64,000 nucleotides of DNA from NCBI RefSeq assembly GCF_000238355.1, contig NZ_AHCA01000001.1, positions 372,001 to 436,000 on the forward strand, given 5' to 3'. The translations under genes were made by a program, and so were the position numbers. Numbering within the stretch: position 1 is the stretch's first letter; each line of letters starts with the position of its first letter. This document shows, one piece after another, positions 54,198 through 63,400 of the stretch. The DNA is from Pseudoalteromonas haloplanktis ATCC 14393. GTDB lineage: Bacteria; Pseudomonadota; Gammaproteobacteria; Enterobacterales; Alteromonadaceae. Under the pieces are notes generated by a model. That model was given only the letters and a program-made list of their open reading frames with translations. It ran no database searches and had not been told where the DNA came from.

Positions 54198-57100
54198 TTA
54201 CAGTTTCCTGCGTCGTAAACTGATAGGTAAAAGTACTAACATCAACCATAGGATACCGCCACCGCTGGAGCCTGCACTCGCAGTTTGTTTTTGTACTGCC
54301 ACTTGCAGTTTAATCACTGGCAATGTTTGTTCAAGACCATCGGGGGAAGTGTCTGAAACTGTCAGCGTCACAGTGTAACTTCCAGGCTCGCTATACGTGT
54401 GAGAAGGGTTAGCAAGTCTACTTACAGTACTGCTATCACCAAAATCCCAAGTGTAAGTATAATTATTAAATCCCCCTTGCAGATCACTAATAAAGTTAAC
54501 CAATAAGCGATTTGCGTTATACTGTGCTTGAGCGGTAAATGGCACCTTTGGGGAAACGCTTGTTGCAAAAGACTGCATTTCATTATTGGCATCCGTGACA
54601 GTTACATGAAGTGTATAATCACCGCTGTGTTCATACATATAACTTATAGTTTGCCCTGTAGACGTTGAGCCATCACCAAGTTGCCATGTGTAATTATACG
54701 GTGCTTGCCCGCCTGAAATAACCACTTGTGCAGTGACAGTTCCTTGCTCTGTATTGGTATCAATACCTGTAATTGTAAGTGGCTCTGTTAGCAGCAGTGT
54801 CATCGTTTCTTGAAACTGGCGCTCTTGTTCATCTATGCGAGTAAAGCTCACTGTATAACTGCCATAATCAGCATACTGATGGTCAGGGCGTAGCTCTTCA
54901 CTATTTTTTCCATCGCCAAACTGCCAGCTAAAACTATCTGTTGGTGTTAATGTCATCCCCTTAATTTCAAAGCTCACATCAAGATCATTGACCACTGCCG
55001 TGATCCCTGATTGCGCCGTAAAGCCTAACAATAACTCGATTGAGCTGTTATCTACGGCTTGATCAATAATGGAGAAGTTAAAACCGAGCGGAGACAATTT
55101 AACACCAGAAGCTGGCTGCTCGATAAAGCTATAATCATTAACATCAGTAAATTTCGTGATGGCTGTTAACTCTGTATCGCCCAGCCCCTGTCGCTGCCCA
55201 TAAAGGCTAAATGCAGCATCACGTAATTGAATTGTGGTACTGGCAACTTCATCACTAGCCCCTTTAGTAATCGCATTTTGATCTGCATCGACAACTAATA
55301 TGAAGCCCTCACCAACATGCTCTGGGGTGTTGTTATCTGAAAATTGTTCATTAGCAGACCAAAGTAGCAACCCCGGCGAATACTGTTCAGCTTGTAAGCC
55401 ACTGTCAATTCCTAAATGGCTACGTAACTGCAAATAGTAATGCTGTGGTTTTGCATAAATGTGTTCACCCACACGGCTAAAACCAGTTAGTTGCACGGCA
55501 GGTACTTGCTCTGCGTTTTCTTGCCAAACGAGCGTATTCCCTTGGCTAATACTTAAATCATCAACCACAAAACCAAAGTAGTTGGTATAAACATCTGTTT
55601 TATACGTAAAGGCAAGGGTAATACTCTGTCCCGCGTAGTCCGATAAATCAAACCGATGCCGTAGGTAATTATTGGGTTGCTGTCTCCCAACGACCGCGCT
55701 TGAAGATCCACTGATGTAATGACCAAGTTGCTCATAAAAAGGATTATTCTCTTTAGTATACTGAGAAGCCATTGCTTGGCCATTAACCAGCACTTGGGCA
55801 TAATCATAATGGTCTTCTATGCTGTAATACGCACTTAAATCTAAATAGGTTGGCACTTCACTCGCTGGTATATCTATTTTAAAGGCCATACTATGAGCAA
55901 TATTATCGCCACTGCCGGAGTAGTATTGAAATCGGCCTTCTACCGCTTGATAAAACGATTCTAAACTCGCTGGCAAAGTGATCTTAAGTTGATTAAGTGC
56001 TGCAGAAGTACCGCTACTATGCTGAAGTATGTGTTGTGAGTTATTTGGAACTTCATCTAGTGAAATATTAACTTGATTTAACCAATTACCTTGGTATCGA
56101 TTTTGTAAGTACTCAAGCGCATACGGACTAAACATAACCGGCTGTGAACCACTTGGGAAACCTGCCCAGCTACCGCCCGACATAACAGACCAAAGCGCAA
56201 CCGGTTCACCAAGTTCACTACCGGTTAAATCATATTCATCAGGCAAGCCAAGATCATGACCAAACTCATGCACAACCACGCCAATGCCTGCATCAATTGG
56301 ATTAATCGTATAACCAAATAAACGAATGTCGCTGTTACTAATAACAGTAGTCGAGTCCTCGGCATCGCCATACACATAATAGCGATGTGACCAGATAGCA
56401 TCAGTGCCAAGAACGCCACCACCCGCTTCCTCACCAATACTTGAATGAAAAATCATCACATGGTCAATGATGCCATCAGGTTCATTGGTTATTCCATCAC
56501 CATCAAGATCATCTAAGTCGGTCAAATCATAGTCAGCTAAATTAATATTAAATTGCGCAACTGCTTTTTCTACCGCTTCGTGTACTAGCCGCGGTGCATC
56601 AATATCATTATTATCGCCTTGACGTGCTCCATAACTACTGGCTTTACTATCCGCCCTTACCCAGCCATAGACATTGCCTGTAAAAGCTAAGCTTTCTCCT
56701 GACGCTTGCTGGTAATATTGATACGCAGTTTGCAATGTTTGCTGTTGCGGCCCTTTATAACCTGTAGTTGAGAACAACATTTGTTGATAGTGCTCGATAC
56801 TGTAGTCTTCATAATACATATCCGTGTCAGCAGCAACAAAACCATGCTCATCATGGGGTAAATCCGCAAAGTCGACTAAAATAGCGAGAACCTTTACGGT
56901 ATTCTTGTGTTCATTAGGTAATTGAGCAGACACACTTGCCATGCGCTTTGCTATTGTACGTTGTTGATTTAATAACGCAGGTATATGCTGCTTCTGAAAA
57001 AGGTGGGTTCCACCTTGACCTATATAATCATTTAACAGCGACTGAGTATCAGAGTGATCATTAAGCTGTCCTCGTTTATTTAGCCAATAGAGGATCCGTT

Positions 57101-57209
57101 CTTTGTTGATCACACCAATGTCGGTTGGGCTACTTGATTGTGGCTTTGCGATAGTTGGCTGAGTTAATAATGTCAGCATCAAGACAAAGAACCATTGTAC
57201 ATTTTTCAC
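54198..57209 (-). CDS. Secreted M6 family metalloprotease with PKD domains and GlyGly-CTERM
   Basis: GTG 57209 is chosen: AGGTG lies upstream and the resulting N-terminus (KNVQWFFVLMLTLLTQPTIA) is a clean signal peptide, whereas starting at 57245 adds twelve polar residues. The 1003-residue protein has an M6 (immune-inhibitor-A-like) domain with VVHEFGHDLGLPDEYDL as its zinc site, a beta-rich central part, and three PKD domains (WQFGDGK, WQLGDGS, WDFGDSS). The C-terminus SSGGGILWLMLVLLPISLRRRKL-like region is a GlyGly-CTERM tail, handled by type II secretion and rhombosortase in other species. Single gene. Confidence 0.9.
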   Translation of the reverse strand: MKNVQWFFVLMLTLLTQPTIAKPQSSSPTDIGVINKERILYWLNKRGQLNDHSDTQSLLNDYIGQGGTHLFQKQHIPALLNQQRTIAKRMASVSAQLPNEHKNTVKVLAILVDFADLPHDEHGFVAADTDMYYEDYSIEHYQQMLFSTTGYKGPQQQTLQTAYQYYQQASGESLAFTGNVYGWVRADSKASSYGARQGDNNDIDAPRLVHEAVEKAVAQFNINLADYDLTDLDDLDGDGITNEPDGIIDHVMIFHSSIGEEAGGGVLGTDAIWSHRYYVYGDAEDSTTVISNSDIRLFGYTINPIDAGIGVVVHEFGHDLGLPDEYDLTGSELGEPVALWSVMSGGSWAGFPSGSQPVMFSPYALEYLQNRYQGNWLNQVNISLDEVPNNSQHILQHSSGTSAALNQLKITLPASLESFYQAVEGRFQYYSGSGDNIAHSMAFKIDIPASEVPTYLDLSAYYSIEDHYDYAQVLVNGQAMASQYTKENNPFYEQLGHYISGSSSAVVGRQQPNNYLRHRFDLSDYAGQSITLAFTYKTDVYTNYFGFVVDDLSISQGNTLVWQENAEQVPAVQLTGFSRVGEHIYAKPQHYYLQLRSHLGIDSGLQAEQYSPGLLLWSANEQFSDNNTPEHVGEGFILVVDADQNAITKGASDEVASTTIQLRDAAFSLYGQRQGLGDTELTAITKFTDVNDYSFIEQPASGVKLSPLGFNFSIIDQAVDNSSIELLLGFTAQSGITAVVNDLDVSFEIKGMTLTPTDSFSWQFGDGKNSEELRPDHQYADYGSYTVSFTRIDEQERQFQETMTLLLTEPLTITGIDTNTEQGTVTAQVVISGGQAPYNYTWQLGDGSTSTGQTISYMYEHSGDYTLHVTVTDANNEMQSFATSVSPKVPFTAQAQYNANRLLVNFISDLQGGFNNYTYTWDFGDSSTVSRLANPSHTYSEPGSYTVTLTVSDTSPDGLEQTLPVIKLQVAVQKQTASAGSSGGGILWLMLVLLPISLRRRKL

Positions 57210-57245
57210 TTTATCACCTACTTCCCACTGTATTGTTGCCATCAT

Positions 57246-57558
57246 AGCGAACTATTCAAAAAGGTACATGCTATTTTACGCTACAAGCAGTAAAACGGTT
57301 CACATATAAAAATCGCATAATTTCTTTTGTTTTTGTCATTTTAATTACAAATTAAAGCAACTTTAAAATGAAAAAACATTTATTTTGGAAATTTAATGCA
57401 AGTTTTCACATTCACAGTTGACATCGAATGACAAAAGCTTTAAAAATAAGGGTATTAAATTTAGTGAATGAGTTGTGCTTTTTATTACCTAATAGGTTGC
57501 ACAATGTAACGCACCATTAAAATTTTTATAACAAAACAAATAGAAGAATAACAGCGCT
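57246..57558. other. Promoter gap between the M6 protease and the ilv leader
   Basis: This AT-rich gap serves the divergent M6 and ilvIH genes. The promoter at 57418-57446 is the only element I can place. Confidence 0.45.
57418..57446 (+). promoter_or_regulatory. Probable sigma-70 promoter of the ilv leader
   Basis: TTGACA (57418-57423) is a perfect -35 box. After 17 bases comes TAAAAA (57441-57446), a 4-of-6 match to the -10 box. The start of transcription would be near 57453, about 105 bases upstream of the leader peptide. Confidence 0.5.
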
Positions 57559-57630
57559 ATGAATAACCAACGTCACCTTATCAATGTACTCGTACTGGTC
57601 TTAGTCTTAAGCCCAGCGGGGATGTATTAA
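57559..57630 (+). CDS. ilvL: ilv leader peptide
   Basis: A 23-codon frame contains LINVLVLVLVL, with five Leu, four Val and one Ile codons in this stretch, and ends GMY. It precedes a strong rho-independent terminator and then ilvIH. This is the signature of a branched-chain amino acid attenuator peptide, so shortage of charged tRNA-Leu, -Val or -Ile should raise ilvIH expression. No clear ribosome site was seen. Confidence 0.9.
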   Translation: MNNQRHLINVLVLVLVLSPAGMY

Positions 57631-57653
57631 AAGGTGAATACGCTTTTTAAAAA

Positions 57654-57679
57654 CCCCCGCCTTCAGCGGGGGTTTTTTT
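57654..57679 (+). terminator. Attenuator terminator upstream of ilvIH
   Basis: The stem CCCCCGC / GCGGGGG has 7 bp and a 5-base loop, followed by seven T. GCGGGG at 57616-57621, in the last codons of the leader peptide, can instead pair with CCCCGC (57655-57660) and act as a short antiterminator. Confidence 0.9.
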
Positions 57680-57779
57680 ATGCATTTAAAATACAATGCC
57701 ATTGCGATTAAATAGCGAACAGAGTCAATACTCTCGAACCGCTATTTTACAAAGGTATTAGGCACGCAGAGGAATGAGG

Positions 57780-59504
57780 ATGAGTACACAACAATATAAT
57801 GGCTCCGAACTAGTTGTTCAGGCATTAAAAGCATTGCGAGTAAAATATATATTTGGCTACCCCGGTGGTTCAGTATTAGATTTATATGATGCATTATTTC
57901 AACAAGATGATGTTGAACATATCTTAGTGCGTCATGAACAAGCAGCCACTCATATGGCCGATGGCTACGCTCGTGCAACCGGCGAGGTGGGTGTTGTATT
58001 AGCCACTTCAGGACCTGGTGCAACCAATTGCATTACAGGTATTGCAACCGCTTATATGGATTCAATTCCAATGGTGGTGCTCTCAGGTCAAGTGCCAACG
58101 AACTTAATTGGTGATGACGCGTTTCAAGAAACCGATATTATTGGCTGTTCACGCCCAATAGTTAAACATAGTTTTAACTGTCGTAGCGCAAAGGATATCC
58201 CTGCAATTTTAGCGAAAGCATTTTATATTGCCAGCACAGGTCGCCCTGGTCCTGTGGTTGTTGAACTACCGAAAGATATGTTAAATCCGGCACTAAAATT
58301 TGATTTTGAGTTCCCACCTGCAACAGAGCTGAGAACCTATAGCCCGAATACTAAAGGCCACCCAAAGCAAATTCGTAAAGCCGTTACCGCTATATTAGAA
58401 GCTAAAAAATTAGTTATCTATTCTGGTGGTGGTATTGTTATTTCTAACACCTCTGAGCAACTAACCCACTTGGTTGAGTCACTCAATGCGCCAATTACCA
58501 ATACCTTAATGGGTTTAGGTGGTATTTCAGGTGTGCATCCTAATTTTATTGGCATGCTTGGTATGCATGGCAGCCTTGAGGCAAACAAAGCAATGGCCAA
58601 TGCCGATGTGATTCTAGCATTAGGCGCGCGCTTTGATGATCGAGTAACCAACAACGTCAAAAAATTCTGCCCTAACGCGACTATTGTCCATGTTGATGTC
58701 GACCCAACATCAATTTCTAAAACAATTAAGGCGCACATTCCAGTTGTAGGTTGTTTATCAACAGTACTTGAGCAATTACAAACTGCAATTGATAAAAGCC
58801 CCATTAAAATAGACCGTAGTGCGCAAGAAGATTGGTGGCGTCAAATCATCAGCTGGCGTGAGCAAAAATGTTTGAGCTACAACCATGAAGGCGACAAAAT
58901 CAAGCCTCAAGCGGTCATTGAAGCAATTTATAAAGCCACCCATGGTGATGCTTATATCAGCTCCGATGTGGGTCAACATCAAATGTTTGCCGCGCAGTAC
59001 TACCCGTTTAAAAACCCACGTCAGTGGATCAACTCAGGTGGGCTTGGCACAATGGGGTTTGGCTTACCCGCAGCAATGGGTGTAAAGCTGGCATTTCCTG
59101 ATAAAGAATCTATTTGTGTGACCGGCGATGGTTCAATTCAAATGAACATTCAAGAACTATCAACCTGTTTACAATATAACTTAGCAGTCAAAGTTGTGTC
59201 ACTGAATAACCGCTCATTAGGGATGGTTCGCCAATGGCAAGACATGGTTTATGGTGGACGCCACTCATCGTCTTATATGGAGTCGCTACCTGATTTTGTC
59301 AAACTTGCCGAAAGTTATGGGCACGTAGGTATTCGCGTCAACACACTCGATGAACTACAACCAGCTATTGATAGAGCAATGTCGATAAATGATCGTCTAG
59401 TATTTTTAGATATTTTGGTTGATGAAAATGAACATGTCTACCCGATGCAAATTAAACTTGGGGCAGTTGATGACATGTGGTTACGTAAAGGAGTGAAAGC
59501 ATAA
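57780..59504 (+). CDS. ilvI: Acetolactate synthase, large subunit
   Basis: The 574-residue ThDP enzyme makes acetolactate or acetohydroxybutyrate for valine, leucine and isoleucine synthesis. Visible are [33 protein letters not shown] with the catalytic Glu, [15 protein letters not shown] and the ThDP motif GDGSIQMN. The sequence is close to IlvI of Escherichia coli. ATG 57780 is preferred: GAGGA lies 6 bases upstream, while ATG 57774 has no room. It abuts ilvH, sharing one base with it. Confidence 0.97.
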   Translation: MSTQQYNGSELVVQALKALRVKYIFGYPGGSVLDLYDALFQQDDVEHILVRHEQAATHMADGYARATGEVGVVLATSGPGATNCITGIATAYMDSIPMVVLSGQVPTNLIGDDAFQETDIIGCSRPIVKHSFNCRSAKDIPAILAKAFYIASTGRPGPVVVELPKDMLNPALKFDFEFPPATELRTYSPNTKGHPKQIRKAVTAILEAKKLVIYSGGGIVISNTSEQLTHLVESLNAPITNTLMGLGGISGVHPNFIGMLGMHGSLEANKAMANADVILALGARFDDRVTNNVKKFCPNATIVHVDVDPTSISKTIKAHIPVVGCLSTVLEQLQTAIDKSPIKIDRSAQEDWWRQIISWREQKCLSYNHEGDKIKPQAVIEAIYKATHGDAYISSDVGQHQMFAAQYYPFKNPRQWINSGGLGTMGFGLPAAMGVKLAFPDKESICVTGDGSIQMNIQELSTCLQYNLAVKVVSLNNRSLGMVRQWQDMVYGGRHSSSYMESLPDFVKLAESYGHVGIRVNTLDELQPAIDRAMSINDRLVFLDILVDENEHVYPMQIKLGAVDDMWLRKGVKA

Positions 59505-60001
59505 TGCGCCGTATCTTATCTATTTTACTTGAAAATGAACCGGGCTCTTTATCTCGCATTGTTGGCCTGTTTTCACAACGCGCTTACAACATTGATAGTT
59601 TAACCGTTGGCACAACTGACGATCATTCACTGTCTCGTATAACGATTACCACTATGGGTGATGATCGTGTGGTTGAGCAAATCACTAAGCAGGTAAATAA
59701 ACTCGTCGATGTACTAAAAATTATCGATTTAACTGAAATGTCGCATATTGAGCGAGAGCTGCTATTAGTCAAAGTATTCGCGCAAGACGAAGCAAAACGA
59801 GCAGCGGTAACACGTGTTGTTGATGTATTTCAAGGGGCTATTTTAGACATGGGTCGTAATAGTTACACATTACAGCTTGTTAGCAGCACAGATAAGATTG
59901 AGTCGTTTTTGGATACCCTACGCCATGAAACCGATATTATTGAAGTGGTTCGCTCTGGTGCCGTTGGCATTGGTCGTGGTGATAAAGCGTTAAAAGCGTA
60001 A
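59504..60001 (+). CDS. ilvH: Acetolactate synthase, small regulatory subunit
   Basis: The 165-residue protein has the ACT domain ILLENEPGSLSRIVGLFSQRAYN followed by the second ACT-like domain (ERELLLVKV...). It binds valine and gives feedback control of IlvI. Length and sequence match IlvH. The ATG overlaps the ilvI stop by one base. Confidence 0.97.
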   Translation: MRRILSILLENEPGSLSRIVGLFSQRAYNIDSLTVGTTDDHSLSRITITTMGDDRVVEQITKQVNKLVDVLKIIDLTEMSHIERELLLVKVFAQDEAKRAAVTRVVDVFQGAILDMGRNSYTLQLVSSTDKIESFLDTLRHETDIIEVVRSGAVGIGRGDKALKA

Positions 60002-60017
60002 CACTCATTTTCGCAAC

Positions 60018-60044
60018 AAAAAAAGGGCTAACTAGCCCTTTTTT
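60018..60044. terminator. Bidirectional terminator
   Basis: The stem AAAAAAGGGCT / AGCCCTTTTTT with the 4-base loop AACT, between the convergent ilvH and hup genes. Confidence 0.88.
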
Positions 60045-60063
60045 ATTTAATCAATTTACTTGA

Positions 60064-60339
60064 TTAAGGATTAACTTGATCTTTTAGACCTTTACCCGCT
60101 TTAAAGCTTGGGATAGTTGCCGCTGCAATTTGAATTTCTGCACCAGTTTGTGGGTTACGACCAGTACGTGCAGCACGCTCTTTTACAGAGAAAGTACCGA
60201 AACCAACTAATGCAACTGAATTACCATCTTTTAAAGAAGAAGTAACAGCACCAGTGAATGCATCAAGTGCACGTGTTGCTGCTGCTTTAGAGATTTCTGC
60301 ATCAGTAGCGATTTTTTCAACTAATTGAGCTTTATTCAT
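60064..60339 (-). CDS. hupB: DNA-binding protein HU (HU-beta-like)
   Basis: The 91-residue protein has the full HU pattern: [11 protein letters not shown], the DNA-arm [10 protein letters not shown], and [25 protein letters not shown] and [15 protein letters not shown] are nearer to HupB than to HupA of Escherichia coli. It binds and bends DNA in the nucleoid. Single gene. Confidence 0.95.
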   Translation of the reverse strand: MNKAQLVEKIATDAEISKAAATRALDAFTGAVTSSLKDGNSVALVGFGTFSVKERAARTGRNPQTGAEIQIAAATIPSFKAGKGLKDQVNP

Positions 60340-60548
60340 TTGTTAAATTCCTATTCGTTATTATTTTGCCTTCGCAAAACCTATCTTTATGCATTTTTTA
60401 AGTCTTGGCAACAGCAAAATGCCTTTTTTGCGTAAATTCTTAAAAAATGAGTAAATTTTAAATAATTGCCCAAATAAATATCGATTTAAACATTAACCAA
60501 CAGTGAATGTAACCACTAATTTGGCAAATCAATATGACAATTTGTTTA

Positions 60549-61082
60549 TCATTCCACTTTTTCGATAACTAAGGTCACTTCCCCGACCTCAATGCCAAAC
60601 TTATCAATAGCTGTACGGTTAATCAAGCGCGATTGTGTTACCAAGTACATCCAATCATCTAAATTAACTTCAATGGTGTCATTTTGGTAAGGTAGTTCAA
60701 GCGTGTATTGCCAATGAAACACACTGCCATTACTGCTACCTTTAGCAATACCAATCACATCTGAGGCGGTGCCCGTTAGAGAATTATCGTCATTTAAGGT
60801 GATTTTCCACACTCGACGCTGAGTTTCGCCATCGTCGTAAACGAAATCTTCCTCTATCACGCCCTGATTGCCATCCCAGCTGGCGTTCATATCAACGACC
60901 ATCTTGCGGGTTAGTTCACCGCTATAATCCTGCACAACGCCATAGGCTTTCAATCTGCCATTAAAAAATTGCTTAAAATTAAATTCAGGGCTGCTGCCCT
61001 GATAATGATCGACATCTGGCGCAACACAGCTGACTAATGTAATACAAAAAATGACTATCAATGCTAATGTTAACTTTTTCAT
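60549..61082 (-). CDS. DUF3833 lipoprotein
   Basis: The 177-residue protein has a lipoprotein signal with lipobox LVSC (Cys 19). The DUF3833 domain is marked by FFNGRLKAYGVVQDYSGEL, DWDGN-like SWDGNQGVIEEDFVYDDGE and WMYLVTQSRLINRT. It is the last gene of the leftward lipid-type operon and overlaps the preceding gene by 4 bases. Function not established. Confidence 0.9.
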   Translation of the reverse strand: MKKLTLALIVIFCITLVSCVAPDVDHYQGSSPEFNFKQFFNGRLKAYGVVQDYSGELTRKMVVDMNASWDGNQGVIEEDFVYDDGETQRRVWKITLNDDNSLTGTASDVIGIAKGSSNGSVFHWQYTLELPYQNDTIEVNLDDWMYLVTQSRLINRTAIDKFGIEVGEVTLVIEKVE

Positions 61083-61576
61083 TTTTGTTCCCCGATCAGT
61101 TGTTTACGCATTGCAGGCTGCGAAGTTTGCGGTGATAGCCAAATAGCTAAAAAGTGATCAGCAAACTCACTGTCATCAATACCACCCAGCTTGCTATCAT
61201 TATGGTAAAAAGTGCCTTTACCTTGCTCATCCGTTATAAAAGAAAGTGTTTCTCCTTCTTTTATATCTGGCCATAGCGCTAGCAACTCTTTATCGTACTT
61301 ACCAAGCAAGTCATTCTTTCCTAAATGCTGCCATTGTTCATTGGTGGCTTTAACAATGTCTTTGGCAGCAAAGTCCCTTAAATAGGTTAACGATAACTTG
61401 CTTGGGTGTTGGCCAAACTGATATTGACCTGAAGGAGTAGCAAGTTTTGCATCGTAAACATCCCAAAAGTAGTATTCAAAGCGACTCTGGCCTACTTGTT
61501 TGAACTGTGCTGCTAAGCTATTGATTGATAAAAGTAGCAAGAAGAGGGTAAATAAATAAACGGTAATTTTACGCAT
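61079..61576 (-). CDS. Exported chalcone isomerase-like protein
   Basis: The 165-residue protein has a signal peptide (VYLFTLFLLLLSINSLAA) and a chalcone-isomerase-like fold. YYFWDVYDAKLATPSG, LSLTYLRDFAAKDIV, and EGETLSFITDEQGKGTFYHN are the family blocks. It probably binds a lipid or fatty acid in the periplasm rather than acting on flavonoids; this is inferred from the operon. Confidence 0.88.
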   Translation of the reverse strand: MRKITVYLFTLFLLLLSINSLAAQFKQVGQSRFEYYFWDVYDAKLATPSGQYQFGQHPSKLSLTYLRDFAAKDIVKATNEQWQHLGKNDLLGKYDKELLALWPDIKEGETLSFITDEQGKGTFYHNDSKLGGIDDSEFADHFLAIWLSPQTSQPAMRKQLIGEQK

Positions 61577-61612
61577 AACTCATCCTTTAAATAATAAATG
61601 ATTGATACGTGA

Positions 61613-62131
61613 TTAATGGCCATAGCGATCGTGTAAAAGAAGATAAGTCGCTATTTTTTTATTCGCAAAAATAATCAAGGTAAACATCAACGCCCAACTA
61701 AGACCATATACCAACCAAAAAAACCACAGTGGCTGGGCTATTGTTATTACCTCAAATCGCGCGCCAGCCCAATAACTTGCCGGTGCAAACACAGTACATA
61801 AAACACATGATAAATACCAAGGAAGCCTGGTTAGAAATTGCATTGACGTATTAACAGTCAACAACAGTGCGCTCCACAGTAATACCAACCAGATGGGGTA
61901 AGGGTTTGATTTAAAGCCAAGCAAATCAAATTGCACCATTATATATTCAAAGCACAGTGCGATACTAAGGCCAAGCAACAACAGCAGTGAATCTTGCTTA
62001 CGTTGTTTCGATAACCACAGCATCAAAATAAGCACTGTCGCTATAGGTAAATTTGCCCTATTTTCAAAGAGTAAAGCCATAAACCAAACACTTTGGAACA
62101 GTGCAAAATTAATAACCGAGTGCAATATCAT
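61613..62131 (-). CDS. DUF2878 membrane protein
   Basis: The 172-residue protein has about five hydrophobic segments and the DUF2878 features NPYPIWLVLLWSALLLTVNTSM and PASYWAGARF. ATG 62131 is taken, with GTG 62134 an alternative; either overlaps the cfa-like gene end by more than 20 bases, which suggests coupled translation. Inner-membrane; function unknown. Confidence 0.88.
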   Translation of the reverse strand: MILHSVINFALFQSVWFMALLFENRANLPIATVLILMLWLSKQRKQDSLLLLLGLSIALCFEYIMVQFDLLGFKSNPYPIWLVLLWSALLLTVNTSMQFLTRLPWYLSCVLCTVFAPASYWAGARFEVITIAQPLWFFWLVYGLSWALMFTLIIFANKKIATYLLLHDRYGH

Positions 62132-63371
62132 CACCAGAGTGGCTAAATCGGGGCTTACGCGCCACTAAGTGCACAGTACTGGTTGCACGGGTACGAAATG
62201 CCCCTTCGCAATACGCTAGATAGAACAACCATAAACGGTAAAAACGCTGATCAAACTTTACTTTGTCAATCTCTGGCCAGCTTGCAATAAACCGAGTACG
62301 CCAATCAGCCAAGGTTCTAGCGTAGTGGACACCAATGTCTTTAATACTGTGTACGACCATATCGGTTTGCTGTTTAATTTGCTTATTCATTTCATCTATG
62401 CAGGGCAAACAGCCACCAGGGAAAATATATTGCTGAATAAAATCGGAGTTTTTTAAATAATGCTGATAGCGTTGATCACCAATAGTGATTGCTTGGATCA
62501 ACATTGCACCAGAGTCTTTCAATAACGCATTACACTTTTGAAAGAAGCCGGGTAAGAATTCATGGCCGACAGCTTCAATCATCTCTATTGAAACCAGCTT
62601 GTCGTAACGCCCTTCAAGCAGACGGTAATCTTGTTTCAACAATGTAATTTTATCTGCAAGCCCTAATTCGGCTATTTTTTGTGCCACATAAGCGTGTTGT
62701 TCATCTGAGATTGTCGTAGTCGTAACATGGCAACCATAATGAGTAGCAGCATGAATAGCAAACGCCCCCCAGCCTGTGCCAATTTCAATTACAGTGTCTC
62801 CTTGCTGTAAATCAACTTGCTGACAAATTAAGTCCAATTTGTAACTTTGCGCTTGCTCAAGCGTTGCCTCTTTCGTGGGGTAAACAGCGCACGAATACAG
62901 CATTTCAGTGCTTAAAAACGATGAATAAAGATCATTGCCTAAATCATAATGGGCGACTATGTTCTTTTTCGAACCGTGTTGCGAGTTTTTATTTTTAAAG
63001 TGATTAAGACGAAAATAAAGATTGCTAAAAAACGCAAATTTTTTCTCAAACGCATCCAGCTCAGCCTGATTTATCGCAAAAATCTCAATCAATGCGGTTA
63101 AATTATCGCAATCCCAATGACCTAGAATGTAAGATTCCCCCGCACCAACACTTCCAGATAAAGCAAATGCTTTATACATTAAGGCATCATGCACAGTTAA
63201 CTGCACCTTCAACTTACTTTGATGGTCGCCAAAATGAACAACCTCATTACCATGTACTAAGGTAATATGGCCTACCTTTAGGCTATTAAACGCACCAAAA
63301 ACAAGTTTTTTATATACTTTGATTAGCCAATCGTGCGATTGCCCACTTTCTAAACTGGACACTTTTTCCAT
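62109..63371 (-). CDS. cfa: Cyclopropane-fatty-acyl-phospholipid synthase family methyltransferase
   Basis: The 420-residue SAM-dependent enzyme has VIEIGTGWGAFAIHAATHYG as the SAM-binding motif, VTTTTISDEQHAYV, SIEMIEAVGHEFLPGFF and FIFPGG-type QQYIFPGGCLP, all of the CFA synthase core. It methylates unsaturated fatty acyl chains of membrane lipids. AGGTGA lies upstream of the ATG. Within a DUF1365-DUF2878-DUF3833 operon, it may make a different methylated or furan-type lipid rather than the standard cyclopropane. Confidence 0.93.
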   Translation of the reverse strand: MEKVSSLESGQSHDWLIKVYKKLVFGAFNSLKVGHITLVHGNEVVHFGDHQSKLKVQLTVHDALMYKAFALSGSVGAGESYILGHWDCDNLTALIEIFAINQAELDAFEKKFAFFSNLYFRLNHFKNKNSQHGSKKNIVAHYDLGNDLYSSFLSTEMLYSCAVYPTKEATLEQAQSYKLDLICQQVDLQQGDTVIEIGTGWGAFAIHAATHYGCHVTTTTISDEQHAYVAQKIAELGLADKITLLKQDYRLLEGRYDKLVSIEMIEAVGHEFLPGFFQKCNALLKDSGAMLIQAITIGDQRYQHYLKNSDFIQQYIFPGGCLPCIDEMNKQIKQQTDMVVHSIKDIGVHYARTLADWRTRFIASWPEIDKVKFDQRFYRLWLFYLAYCEGAFRTRATSTVHLVARKPRFSHSGDDIALGY

Positions 63372-63400
63372 AATTTCACCTAAAATTTAATTACAGTATC

